A stretch of 25,071 nucleotides of DNA from a virus, in IMG/VR virus record IMGVR_UViG_3300020183_000430, positions 1 through 25,071 of that record; one strand, 5' to 3'. Made by a program: the position numbers and the translations under genes. The notes under the pieces are model-generated. The model had not been told where the DNA came from. It ran no database searches and saw only the letters and a program-made list of their open reading frames with translations. Each line of letters starts with the position of its first letter. Position 1 is the stretch's first letter. Below, in pieces: positions 1-7,649 of this stretch.

Positions 1-2961
1 AGCAGTTGACCTTATTGCAAAATTAGTAACCCCACCATTGGTAACACCTTCCGCATTACCAATCATTCCAATGTTAGTACCTGAATTTTGTATTAAAATT
101 ACAGGCCCATCTGTGTTTGTACTATTAATAGTAAAAGAATTTTGCGCTGTACTACTAAAGGTCGCTGCGCCTGTAGCTCTAGTGAGAGTTAAAGCATTGT
201 TAGAAGTTCCATAACTATAAAATACTAAATTACCAGTAGAGCCACCATTGGCTATTTGCCAATCAAGTGTATTATCTTTTGTTAGTAATATACCACCATC
301 TTGTGTAGAATTTTTATTAAGCCATAAATAATATGCTGTTGAAGAATTTGCCCAGTTAAATCTAAAGTTACCACCTTCAACTTGTAATCTTGAACCTGCA
401 TCTGAGGTTGTTCCAATCAAGACGTTGCCACCTGATGTGATGCGCATTCGTTCGGTTGCATTGGTTCTAAATGCTAAATCAACATTATTTGCTGGCCCAA
501 TTAAAGCAATTCCAGTTCCACTTGGCTCCAAGTTTATTTGAGCATTTGTATTTCCAGATAATGCTTGGATGTTTAACTGAGATAGAGTATTAGAAACAAT
601 ATGTAAAGGATTTGTCGGACTATTCGTCCCAATTCCAACGTTGCCGCCTGAGGTTATGCGCATTCGTTCTGAACCGCTTGTTTCAAATACTAATGGTAAC
701 GCTCTTTGCTCACTTATTCTTGATTCTGAAGCAATTGAATAAAAATAAGCAGATATTGTTCCATTTACTTTAGTTGTATATCCTCCGCCATTTGCTCCAT
801 CAGTTGTAAGAAAAGAATATCCTGTTGCGGTTGTCGGGGAATTAGTGTTAATACCAATAGCATTAGTTCCCTCATACATAATAGAATTCCCAATCGTAGA
901 TGCTCCCGTAAACTTAGGCAAGTAGTTAGTAGTGCCTGTTCCTGTAATTTGATTAACAGGTGTTGTTCCAGAAGAACCTGATGTTCCACTAGTTCCATTG
1001 TTTCCATTAGCACCAGATGTTCCGCTTGTACCACTAGAGCCTGTTGTGCCAGAGGTTCCAGACGTAGCAGACGTACCGCTAGTACCAGAGGTTCCACCTG
1101 TACCATTAGTGGCAGATGTTCCGCTGGTTCCGCTTGAGCCAGAAGTGCCTGTAGTGCCTGACGTACCAGATGAGCCACTGGTGCCAGTGGTACCGCTAGT
1201 TCCACTAGTACCTCCTGTCCCATCTGTAGCAGATGTTCCTGATGTCCCTGAAGAGCCTGATGTCCCTGTAGTTCCAGAAGTGCCTGAACTACCGCTAGTT
1301 CCTGTAGTGCCACTGGTTCCACTAGAACCACTCGTTCCAGTGGTACCTGATGTTCCTGACGAACCATCACCACCTGTAGCACCATCAAGATTCACTTGCC
1401 ATGCACTGTATGTACCAGAGCCAGTGAGTCTAAACACTACAAAGCTTAGAACACCAGTTAATGGATCGTATGATGTTACTTCTGCCTCGTTGTGGTTATT
1501 TGCATCGTAAGCAATAATGATAGACTGACCCACTGTATAGTTCAGTCCTAATCCCACTGTAATAGTTCCAGTGTTTCCCGCTGCTTGAAGTGTATATGTT
1601 GAACTGGATGACGTAGCAAATCTATCACCAGACAAGCCAGAAGATCCAGAAGTACCAGTGGTTCCACTAGTGCCTGAAGATCCGCTTGTCCCAGTGGTAC
1701 CGCTAGTGCCTGAGGAACCGCTAGTTCCTGTTGTACCACTACTTCCGCTAGTACCACTGGTGCCATCTAAACCTGTAGTTCCACTGGTTCCACTACTACC
1801 ACTAGTTCCTGTCGTTCCGCTTGTACCAGAACTACCACTTGTTCCTGTGGTTCCAGAAGTACCTGAAGTACCAGTGGTACCGCTTGATCCAGATGTTCCA
1901 GTGCTTCCACTAGTGCCACTACTGCCGCTTGTACCTGTTGTTCCGCTAGTACCAGACGTACCAGCAGTTCCGCTAGTTCCTGTTGTACCAGAACTTCCTG
2001 AACTTCCACTTGTACCTGTAGTACCAGAACTACCACTAGTTCCAGATGTTCCAGTGGTTCCACTTGTTCCGTTTGATCCATTAGCACCACTTGTCCCACT
2101 TGTTCCGCTGGTTCCTCGTGTACCTGAAGTACCAGAAGTTCCTGCTGAACCTGTGCTACCAGACGTACCACTTGTTCCAGCTGTACCACTTGTACCTGCT
2201 GGACCTGGGACATAGCCTAGAATGGCATATATATCAAGATCTGTAATAGGGCTAGCTGCTGTAACTAGTCCTTTTGAATTTACAGAAAACTTCAGAGGAG
2301 TGATTGCTGGATATGGATTAGCATTTGCATTTTGTAATGTCAGTGTTATTGTGCTTTGTGTAAAGCCTGTACCAACAACATCTCCTGTAAATGAGATGGC
2401 TTGTGGAGACACTACTAATGGTGTTGTTGTAAGACTTGTTACAAGTCCTTTAGCGTTCACCGTCACCACTGGAATCAGTTGTCCAGCACCAAATGTTCCT
2501 GGGTTTATATTGACAGTGTTTAATGTAAATGCTACAGCACCAGGTCCTGTTGCTACACCATCTCCAGAGAGGGCTGTAATATAGTTTCCTGGAGGTTGGA
2601 AAGATGATGAATCTAGTGTTCCATCACCCTTGACAAACTGCGAAGATGTTCCTCCTGTGGTGATGTGTTTTGCAGCCTTGAGGTTGCCTGTAAACTCAAG
2701 TGTGAAATTACCACCAATAGTTGTGTTTTGAATTAAGCTACCACCTAATTGGACAGGTTGGTTGAGAGCTGTTTGTACTATACCATTGTTAAAAATATAA
2801 CCTATGCCAGAGTTTACAAAAGCCTGATTGATCTTCTGTATAACAAGCTGTAAATTGTCATTAGTCTGTACACCAATGTATAATAAATCTTCCCCCTCAT
2901 AAAATACACAGGAAGATGATAACAGAAGAGGACATGGGCTGGCTCCGCATATAGAACTCAT
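1..2961 (-). CDS. Collagen-like tail fibre protein, C-terminus outside the window
   Basis: The frame is open from an ATG at 2961 to the window edge, giving 987 codons with no stop, so the C-terminus is missing. Residues 1-252 are a Cys-containing N-terminus followed by beta-rich segments. Residues 253-447 are an uninterrupted Gly-X-Y block, residues 448-526 a globular insert, residues 527-667 a second Gly-X-Y block, and residues 668-987 a beta-rich region. That last region contains two copies of a motif reading ERMRITSGGNV followed by IGT. In phage and bacterial fibres such motifs often precede a C-terminal self-cleaving chaperone, which would lie beyond position 1. Collagen-like repeats are expected to trimerise into a rod, so this is most likely a host-binding fibre of the virion. 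Its first 45 residues resemble those of the two fibre genes upstream. Several open frames on the opposite strand here are artefacts of the repeat. Confidence 0.88.
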   Translation of the reverse strand, partial: MSSICGASPCPLLLSSSCVFYEGEDLLYIGVQTNDNLQLVIQKINQAFVNSGIGYIFNNGIVQTALNQPVQLGGSLIQNTTIGGNFTLEFTGNLKAAKHITTGGTSSQFVKGDGTLDSSSFQPPGNYITALSGDGVATGPGAVAFTLNTVNINPGTFGAGQLIPVVTVNAKGLVTSLTTTPLVVSPQAISFTGDVVGTGFTQSTITLTLQNANANPYPAITPLKFSVNSKGLVTAASPITDLDIYAILGYVPGPAGTSGTAGTSGTSGSTGSAGTSGTSGTRGTSGTSGTSGANGSNGTSGTTGTSGTSGSSGTTGTSGSSGSSGTTGTSGTAGTSGTSGTTGTSGSSGTSGSTGTSGSSGTTGTSGTSGTTGTSGSSGTSGTTGTSGSSGTSGTTGLDGTSGTSGSSGTTGTSGSSGTSGTTGTSGSSGTSGTTGTSGSSGLSGDRFATSSSSTYTLQAAGNTGTITVGLGLNYTVGQSIIIAYDANNHNEAEVTSYDPLTGVLSFVVFRLTGSGTYSAWQVNLDGATGGDGSSGTSGTTGTSGSSGTSGTTGTSGSSGTSGTTGTSGSSGTSGTSATDGTGGTSGTSGTTGTSGSSGTSGTTGTSGSSGTSGTSATNGTGGTSGTSGTSATSGTSGTTGSSGTSGTSGANGNNGTSGTSGSSGTTPVNQITGTGTTNYLPKFTGASTIGNSIMYEGTNAIGINTNSPTTATGYSFLTTDGANGGGYTTKVNGTISAYFYSIASESRISEQRALPLVFETSGSERMRITSGGNVGIGTNSPTNPLHIVSNTLSQLNIQALSGNTNAQINLEPSGTGIALIGPANNVDLAFRTNATERMRITSGGNVLIGTTSDAGSRLQVEGGNFRFNWANSSTAYYLWLNKNSTQDGGILLTKDNTLDWQIANGGSTGNLVFYSYGTSNNALTLTRATGAATFSSTAQNSFTINSTNTDGPVILIQNSGTNIGMIGNAEGVTNGGVTNFAIRSTA
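961..1383 (-). repeat. Collagen-like Gly-X-Y block 2 (47 triplets, three Ala-for-Gly breaks)
   Basis: This second block has 47 triplets in one register. Three of them (ATD, ATN and ATS) have alanine in the glycine position, encoded by GCT where glycine would be GGT, a single-base difference. The register continues across each break. It is separated from block 1 by a 79-residue insert (1384-1620) rich in Tyr, Val and Gly. Confidence 0.9.
1621..2205 (-). repeat. Collagen-like Gly-X-Y block 1 (65 triplets)
   Basis: Sixty-five consecutive codon triplets each begin with a glycine codon, without interruption. The common triplets are GTS, GTT and GSS, with occasional GPA, GAN, GSN and GLD. Proline is almost absent, so helix stability would have to come from Thr and Ser rather than hydroxyproline, as in other phage collagen-like proteins. 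The DNA is a degenerate 9-base repeat with varied synonymous codons. Confidence 0.93.
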
Positions 2962-2985
2962 AAGCTTGGTTATTTAATTGTATTA

Positions 2986-3510
2986 TTAGCAAGAAGTTGC
3001 TGCACTCAATACACCACCACTTGATACTGTCCACTTAGTACTCAAATTGGTTATGTAAATATAACCACTATAAGTAGTTGTTAGACCAGTGTTAGTATAT
3101 AAAACTACACCATTTGCTAGTGTAGGAACAGAGGTGTACAATGGAGACAACAATACAGCTGATGTACAAGGGCTAGAAATATTCACCAGTCCTCCTAAAT
3201 ACCAAGTGTAATATCCAGGTCCTGTAGTGGTCGTACTTGTAGTGCTGGTTGTACTAGTTGTTGGACCAGCTGATGTACTGGTTGTAGTGGTTGTAGGTGG
3301 CGTTGGAGAAATTTGTTGCTCTATTAAAGAAATAGCATAGTCAATTTTTTCTAACACAGTGGTGAGGTCATCGCAACTTTGGATGCCTGTTCCTGCTAGG
3401 TTTGGACCTATATATTTTATGTTTTCAGAAGAAACAAATTTACATTGTTCACCACTGCAACCACAAGGACCTAAAGATCCACATCCTGGGCAATTAGCAT
3501 TAAATGGCAT
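2986..3510 (-). CDS. Small fibre-like protein with Cys-rich head and Thr/Ser linker
   Basis: This 174-residue protein starts at the ATG at 3510, five bases beyond the stop of the upstream gene. A longer frame starting at 3546 would overlap that gene. Residues 1-23 hold five cysteines. Residues 24-66 contain the segment IKYIGPNL and a short amphipathic helix, which match the N-termini of the two neighbouring fibre genes. Residues 68-97 are almost only Thr and Ser with a few Pro, a flexible linker. Residues 98-174 look like one beta domain, perhaps the exposed tip. I recognise no named family. It is probably a virion accessory fibre or decoration protein, inferred from the shared N-terminus and position. 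Confidence 0.75.
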   Translation of the reverse strand: MPFNANCPGCGSLGPCGCSGEQCKFVSSENIKYIGPNLAGTGIQSCDDLTTVLEKIDYAISLIEQQISPTPPTTTTTSTSAGPTTSTTSTTSTTTTGPGYYTWYLGGLVNISSPCTSAVLLSPLYTSVPTLANGVVLYTNTGLTTTYSGYIYITNLSTKWTVSSGGVLSAATSC

Positions 3511-3514
3511 AGTT

Positions 3515-4642
3515 TTATGGGATATACATGATATAATAAGCACCAATTGTAGGCTGGATATTGCTATGGCTCAATCCTCCACCTGTTGCATCAATAACTA
3601 CACTAGTTGTGACACTCACTGTAGCATTGCTAGTTGGTCCAAGATCGGCACTTCCAGATGTACTCTTAAGTCTGTATGAGAAGTTGTTACTTCCATCAAA
3701 CTCAGTATCTAGAGGGCTAGTGCTAGTGAGGTCACCAATATTAATACCATCTTTAGCAATAAAGTGTGAGTGTGGAGCAGCTGTTGATGTAGCTGTTGCT
3801 GTGTGAGTGTGAGCAGGAATTTGATTAGCTGTCAGAGTGACGTTATTCAATCCCTGCACACTATTCAATGAATAGCTTGGGTTACCTGGTGTTGAAGGAT
3901 TGACAACAGAACTCATTGGTATTGTACCAACCATGCTTCCATCTGTAGTTCCTACAGCAACACGTCCTCTCTTGTCTGGTGTACCATTGCTTCCATTACA
4001 CAAATACACATTTGCAAACAAACCAGATCCTGCTCCTGTAACATCAAAACCTGCAATAGAGCCATAGTATTCATACGCAACGTATGGTACCATTTTATTC
4101 TTGTAAAGGTTGGATGGAGCAATGCTATTCAAATAAGCTTGAATAAGCGTATTCAAATCAGCAAGCTGAACATAATTGGTTGTTACATCAAGTTCTAGTG
4201 CTGCCAAGTCAGCTGCTGTAGAGCAAAGCTTATTGATAGCTGCTTGAAGGATGTCATGTGTATCAGACGATGCTGTTACACCTGTAAGACATCCAATTGT
4301 GTAATTAGCGTTAAGGGTGGTGAGGGTTGATTCAATTGCTGTAACACTGGTTTTTAAAGAGCAAATTGATTTGATCAGTGCTGAGATTACATTATTTAGT
4401 GTTATGTCGCCAGACACTGGAAGAAAACCACTCACCAATGCGCACAGGTCAGCTGGTTTAATGACAGGAATAATGCCATTACCAGTAGACAAATCTATGA
4501 TGAATGTTGTAATTTTTAATTCAACATCAGCAAGACTGTCACCATTGGAAATATCAAGAGCAGGAATATTATATCCTGTATATTTTACACACTGATCAGA
4601 TATAATTTCAGTGCATCCATTGAAGCAATTAGAGCAGGCCAT
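3515..4642 (-). CDS. Tail-collar-domain fibre / receptor-binding protein
   Basis: This 375-residue protein has three parts. Residues 1-50 are Cys-rich with CVKYTG and GDSLADVELKI segments shared with the two downstream fibre genes. Residues 55-175 are mostly helical and probably a trimeric stalk. Residues 205-375 match the pattern of a phage tail collar domain: LCNGSNGTPDKRGRV at 214-228, then ANQIPAHTHT at 272-281, HSH at 291-293, and the C-terminal HSNIQPTIGAYYIMYIP. In collar proteins the HxH motifs commonly bind metal ions inside a trimer. The likely role is host recognition or a tail-tip decoration. It starts immediately after the 88-residue gene ends going upstream, with no gap between the two coding regions. 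Confidence 0.87.
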   Translation of the reverse strand: MACSNCFNGCTEIISDQCVKYTGYNIPALDISNGDSLADVELKITTFIIDLSTGNGIIPVIKPADLCALVSGFLPVSGDITLNNVISALIKSICSLKTSVTAIESTLTTLNANYTIGCLTGVTASSDTHDILQAAINKLCSTAADLAALELDVTTNYVQLADLNTLIQAYLNSIAPSNLYKNKMVPYVAYEYYGSIAGFDVTGAGSGLFANVYLCNGSNGTPDKRGRVAVGTTDGSMVGTIPMSSVVNPSTPGNPSYSLNSVQGLNNVTLTANQIPAHTHTATATSTAAPHSHFIAKDGINIGDLTSTSPLDTEFDGSNNFSYRLKSTSGSADLGPTSNATVSVTTSVVIDATGGGLSHSNIQPTIGAYYIMYIP

Positions 4643-4909
4643 TTATTTATATTTTAGAAGTTTTACTTTACTAGCTATTTGACAAACGCTATACATTTTA
4701 GCGTAATCTGGGTTACAATACTTATATGTCAAGATTCTTCTGTAGTTAAGAAGATCTATCATCGTTGTGTATGGAACTGGCATATTAAGCGCAAACACAG
4801 TGTTATTGTACAGATTCTTTGCCACTTCTGCAATCTTGCACTCTATATCAGCCAGCAAATCAGGAATTTCACCACATTCAGAACACGAAGTTAATCTAGG
4901 TTGTAACAT
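4643..4909 (-). CDS. Unknown 88-residue helical protein of the fibre cassette
   Basis: I start this gene at the ATG at 4909, which lies two bases beyond the stop of the 43-residue gene. A longer reading starting with GTG at 4981 would run through that gene. The protein has a CSECG pair near its N-terminus (residues 9-13), then LLADIECKIAEVAKNL, which loosely resembles the helix in the shared N-terminal module of the fibre next to it. The rest is helical with a basic C-terminus. The function is unknown. Its location suggests a fibre accessory or assembly factor. Confidence 0.7.
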   Translation of the reverse strand: MLQPRLTSCSECGEIPDLLADIECKIAEVAKNLYNNTVFALNMPVPYTTMIDLLNYRRILTYKYCNPDYAKMYSVCQIASKVKLLKYK

Positions 4910-4911
4910 AT

Positions 4912-5043
4912 TTATTGATTTTGAGGAGTGGGTGGTTGAACTGTGATTGATTCTTTTTTCTTCTGTGCACAGAAAGCACACAATCCATTTTTAAGATTGC
5001 ATCCACATCCTACACTTGCTCCACAGCTTGAACACTTTGCCAT
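4912..5043 (-). CDS. 43-residue zinc-knuckle-like microprotein
   Basis: This short gene reads from an ATG at 5043 to TAA at 4914-4912. Six cysteines fall in the first 25 residues, arranged CSSCG, then CGC, then CAFC, a pattern consistent with one or two zinc ions. A basic KKK follows, then a Pro/Gln-rich tail. It begins one base after the stop of the gene upstream and ends two bases before the next ATG, so it fills the gap exactly. That tight packing is the main evidence that it is translated. It may help fold or attach the Cys-rich fibre proteins beside it, but that is a guess. Confidence 0.72.
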   Translation of the reverse strand: MAKCSSCGASVGCGCNLKNGLCAFCAQKKKESITVQPPTPQNQ

Positions 5044-5044
5044 A

Positions 5045-5611
5045 TTAGTAATACGTTGTTACTGTTGCGTAATTGTTTCCTGAACATCCACAGTTGTTTC
5101 TTATGAAGTTGTTCAGCATTTTATCAGCTTGAAGATACAATTTATTTGCTTCAACTGCTGCACAATTATTTGCAGCTGCTATAGCTCCATTGATGAAGAA
5201 TGATATAGTTGTAAGCTCCACCTTAGATTGTGTCTTAATTGCTCTGTCACACTCCATCATGTCAAGCTTCATAAATGCCTCATCAAACTTCTCTTGAAGT
5301 CTTTCAGTACGCATGATAGTTTTCTCAACAAAGTTTACGTTTGCTGGTGCCACTGAATACTTTAGATAATAGATTCCATCAGGAAGAGGATCATTACCAA
5401 GTGGATTGATTCCCAAGTTTGAAGTGGTAAAGACATTCAAATCATTCACTACAAATGGAAGGTTCACTATTCCAAAGTTTGGAACATTTATCTCAATAGA
5501 TGGAGATGTAACATTTGGTGGGGTAGTTGGATAGATAGACGCATCAGCAACAGCCAATGTTAGCGTGTTGTATGTTGGAACTACGAGAATATCTAGTTTC
5601 AGAGTTGGCAT
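5045..5611 (-). CDS. Unknown structural-region protein, beta head and helical Cys tail
   Basis: This 188-residue protein has a beta-rich N-terminal half (residues 1-90, including YNTLTLAVAD and GIYYLKYSV). A long helical half follows (95-175), containing FINGAIAAANNCAA and ending in NNCGCSGNNY. From memory, proteins with this layout and the GAIAAANNC segment are common in late modules of Bacteroidota phages, with no assigned function. I did not search for it. It is the first gene after a terminator-like hairpin and so may be transcribed less than the gene upstream. It is probably a virion or virion-assembly protein. Confidence 0.72.
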   Translation of the reverse strand: MPTLKLDILVVPTYNTLTLAVADASIYPTTPPNVTSPSIEINVPNFGIVNLPFVVNDLNVFTTSNLGINPLGNDPLPDGIYYLKYSVAPANVNFVEKTIMRTERLQEKFDEAFMKLDMMECDRAIKTQSKVELTTISFFINGAIAAANNCAAVEANKLYLQADKMLNNFIRNNCGCSGNNYATVTTYY

Positions 5612-5627
5612 GGGAGTTATAAAGAAA

Positions 5628-5670
5628 ATGCCAGAGGATTTTGAGAACTAATCCTCTCACCCTCTGGCAT
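5628..5670 (-). terminator. Hairpin terminator after the Ser/Thr-tailed structural gene
   Basis: A perfect 10-bp inverted repeat, ATGCCAGAGG at 5628-5637 and CCTCTGGCAT at 5661-5670, encloses 23 bases. Read on the minus strand it is followed by TTTCTTTAT. A second 8-bp stem, AGAGGATT with AATCCTCT, can form inside using some of the same bases. It sits in the 95-base gap downstream of the 395-residue gene, a position suited to a partial terminator or an mRNA-stabilising hairpin. Confidence 0.65.
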
Positions 5671-5706
5671 AGGTTATAGAAATTTTAACTTACCTCTATC
5701 CCCTGA

Positions 5707-6894
5707 TTATGGAATCAGAGTGGTTGTGCTAGTAGTTGTACTAGTTGAGCTAGAGCTAGTAGTGGTGGTAGTAGTGATACAAGCATTGTTATCAAGTACA
5801 GTACCAAGAGCAGCCTCAAGAACAGCCTCAACAGCAGCAGCAATACCAGCGTTACCTGGAGTGGCAGCGTTAGGAACAGCAATAATAACCAAGCTATCCT
5901 CATAAATGTAGTCACCCCACTGATAAGCAGAACGATCAAACTGATTGAACTTAATGTAGTAGGAGTCATAAATAACACCAGTGCTTACATAACTTTCAAA
6001 GTTCTCGTTGTAACCATTCATTCTGTACAAGTGCTTCAAGTAACCTGCTTGATAGCTGTAGAAGTTTTTCTCAAGTTGAGCAATTTCTTCAGCAGTACCA
6101 GTTGGATAAGAAGCTCTCTGTACAACAACAGGGTTAGCAACGATATCGCAGTTATCCGCTACAATGAAGTCAGCAGTAGTAGCTGGACCTTGGTATACGA
6201 ATGTTCTGAAGTACATTCTGTCATACTCCCAAGGGAATGCAGCAATATCGCAAGGCTGGCCATATTTGGTAAGAGGCTTACCAGAGATACGAAGAACAGC
6301 ACTAGAGTTGTTACCAATTCTCTGGAATGTATAGAAATCAGAGAAAGTGATATTGTCAGGGTTGTTACCAGGAGCTGCAAGGTTTAGTTGGAAGATGAAC
6401 TGATCGATCAACGCAGGAACGTTAACATCAGCGCAAGGATCAGCACCACAATCGCAGCAAGGAGCTTGTACAGTTACTGAACGAGTGAAACCGTTAAAGT
6501 ACAAGGTGTCAAGGTAGCTAGAATGAGCTCTTAGAGTAAGAGTCACAACTTCTCCACACTGTACATTCCAGTTACCTACATCAGTAATTTGGACAGCAGG
6601 AGTACCGCAACCTGATACTTTGTACCATTCAGTTACGTTAGAAGAGCAACCAGAACCAGATGGGCAACCCTTGATTTTATCAGAACGCTTAGAGCCTTGT
6701 AGGTAGGTGTTTTGTCTACCTTGAGCTACATAGAAGTATGGAGCAGCAGCAATGTTACCAGCTGTAGCCACACTGTAGTCGTTTCTGAAGAAACCAACTT
6801 GACCAGCAGTTAGATTTTGAGTAGAACCAGAGCTAGGGAGCGATGTTTGCCCTACTGGAACTACAAAAAGGGTGGTTAATGAGAAATCAGCCAT
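5707..6894 (-). CDS. Major structural protein candidate with Cys-rich core and Ser/Thr C-terminal tail
   Basis: This protein has 395 residues. The N-terminal region (1-80) is Ser/Thr/Gly rich. Residues 80-160 hold many cysteines, including CPSGSGC, CGTPA and PCCDCGADPC. Residues 165-350 are aromatic-rich with a mixed fold. Residues 374-392 are a pure Thr/Ser tract before the final LIP. Its own terminator-like hairpin and an A-rich leader suggest strong expression, fitting an abundant virion component such as a tail tube, head-fibre or decoration protein. I cannot choose between these from sequence alone. The Thr/Ser tail resembles the linker in the small fibre gene at 2986-3510. Confidence 0.75.
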   Translation of the reverse strand: MADFSLTTLFVVPVGQTSLPSSGSTQNLTAGQVGFFRNDYSVATAGNIAAAPYFYVAQGRQNTYLQGSKRSDKIKGCPSGSGCSSNVTEWYKVSGCGTPAVQITDVGNWNVQCGEVVTLTLRAHSSYLDTLYFNGFTRSVTVQAPCCDCGADPCADVNVPALIDQFIFQLNLAAPGNNPDNITFSDFYTFQRIGNNSSAVLRISGKPLTKYGQPCDIAAFPWEYDRMYFRTFVYQGPATTADFIVADNCDIVANPVVVQRASYPTGTAEEIAQLEKNFYSYQAGYLKHLYRMNGYNENFESYVSTGVIYDSYYIKFNQFDRSAYQWGDYIYEDSLVIIAVPNAATPGNAGIAAAVEAVLEAALGTVLDNNACITTTTTTSSSSTSTTTSTTTLIP

Positions 6895-6917
6895 TTTTTT
6901 GTGTTTTTTAAGTTTGT

Positions 6918-7649
6918 TTATTCATTTGTTTGTATTCTGAACTGCGCACTTTGTACAGCAGATGCATTCTCTGTATACATTGCAAGGTTTTGGACAGTTA
7001 AATCAACTAACTCATCTTCTAGGTATTCTTCAAGTTCGCAATTAACATCTGTAGATGGTTGACCATCGAACCTGACATAACCTGCCTTATCAATGTAGAT
7101 TGGATATCTCATATAAGAGATGTATATGTCACTAGGAGTGAACGTCCCATCTGTGAATATACTAATTTCATCTGAGGAGAGGAAATTAAATGTCTCTTGA
7201 TATTCGAAAGATGGCTTATAGTGAACGTTGTTCAATAAGAACTGCAAATCACCATGTTTTGCCAAATCTTTGTTTATCCATATTTGTCGATCCTTGCACA
7301 CTCCCTTGTCAGCTAAAACATAACTGTCAATGTAGAACATGTACTTTGGATTTAGTTTATCAATATCTGCTGCCCACTGATTTAGTGTTTGATTTTTCAA
7401 GTAGAGGTTTAACTTACCATTATTATAACTAATGACAAGTCTTTGTAGGTCTTCATAACGCTTCTTAAAAGAGTCAAGACCCATTCCACTAATAACACTA
7501 AATCCATCAACCTTTTGTTTGATGAGCTTTATTTGAGCTTCGTTAAGCGCAAGTATTTTATCTTCGAGTTGAATCTGCTGATGCTCATTGGTCGATAGTT
7601 TATTTAGTTTTTGATCAATCTTATATAATAAACTATCTACAGGTATCAT
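6918..7649 (-). CDS. Connector-region structural protein (adaptor-like, function inferred)
   Basis: This 243-residue protein has a coiled-coil-prone N-terminus (about residues 8-48), a central mixed domain, and a C-terminal segment containing DIYISYMRYPIYIDKAGYV. An acidic helix, LEEYLEDELVDLTVQNL, follows, and the protein ends in RIQTNE. This ending resembles, from memory, a family encoded a few genes after the capsid in crAss-like and other Bacteroidota phages that takes part in the head-tail joint. The start overlaps the upstream stop by four bases (ATGA), so the two genes are probably translationally coupled. The adaptor role is inferred from position and layout. Confidence 0.7.
   Translation of the reverse strand: MIPVDSLLYKIDQKLNKLSTNEHQQIQLEDKILALNEAQIKLIKQKVDGFSVISGMGLDSFKKRYEDLQRLVISYNNGKLNLYLKNQTLNQWAADIDKLNPKYMFYIDSYVLADKGVCKDRQIWINKDLAKHGDLQFLLNNVHYKPSFEYQETFNFLSSDEISIFTDGTFTPSDIYISYMRYPIYIDKAGYVRFDGQPSTDVNCELEEYLEDELVDLTVQNLAMYTENASAVQSAQFRIQTNE

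Noticed and set aside
765-2584. Open frames on both strands within the collagen-like region (for example 998-1510, 1658-2215 and 2222-2584 plus; 1767-2213 minus)
   Set aside because: They are low-complexity readings of the 9-base repeat (Val/Pro/Leu-rich), antisense or out of frame to the 987-codon fibre gene.
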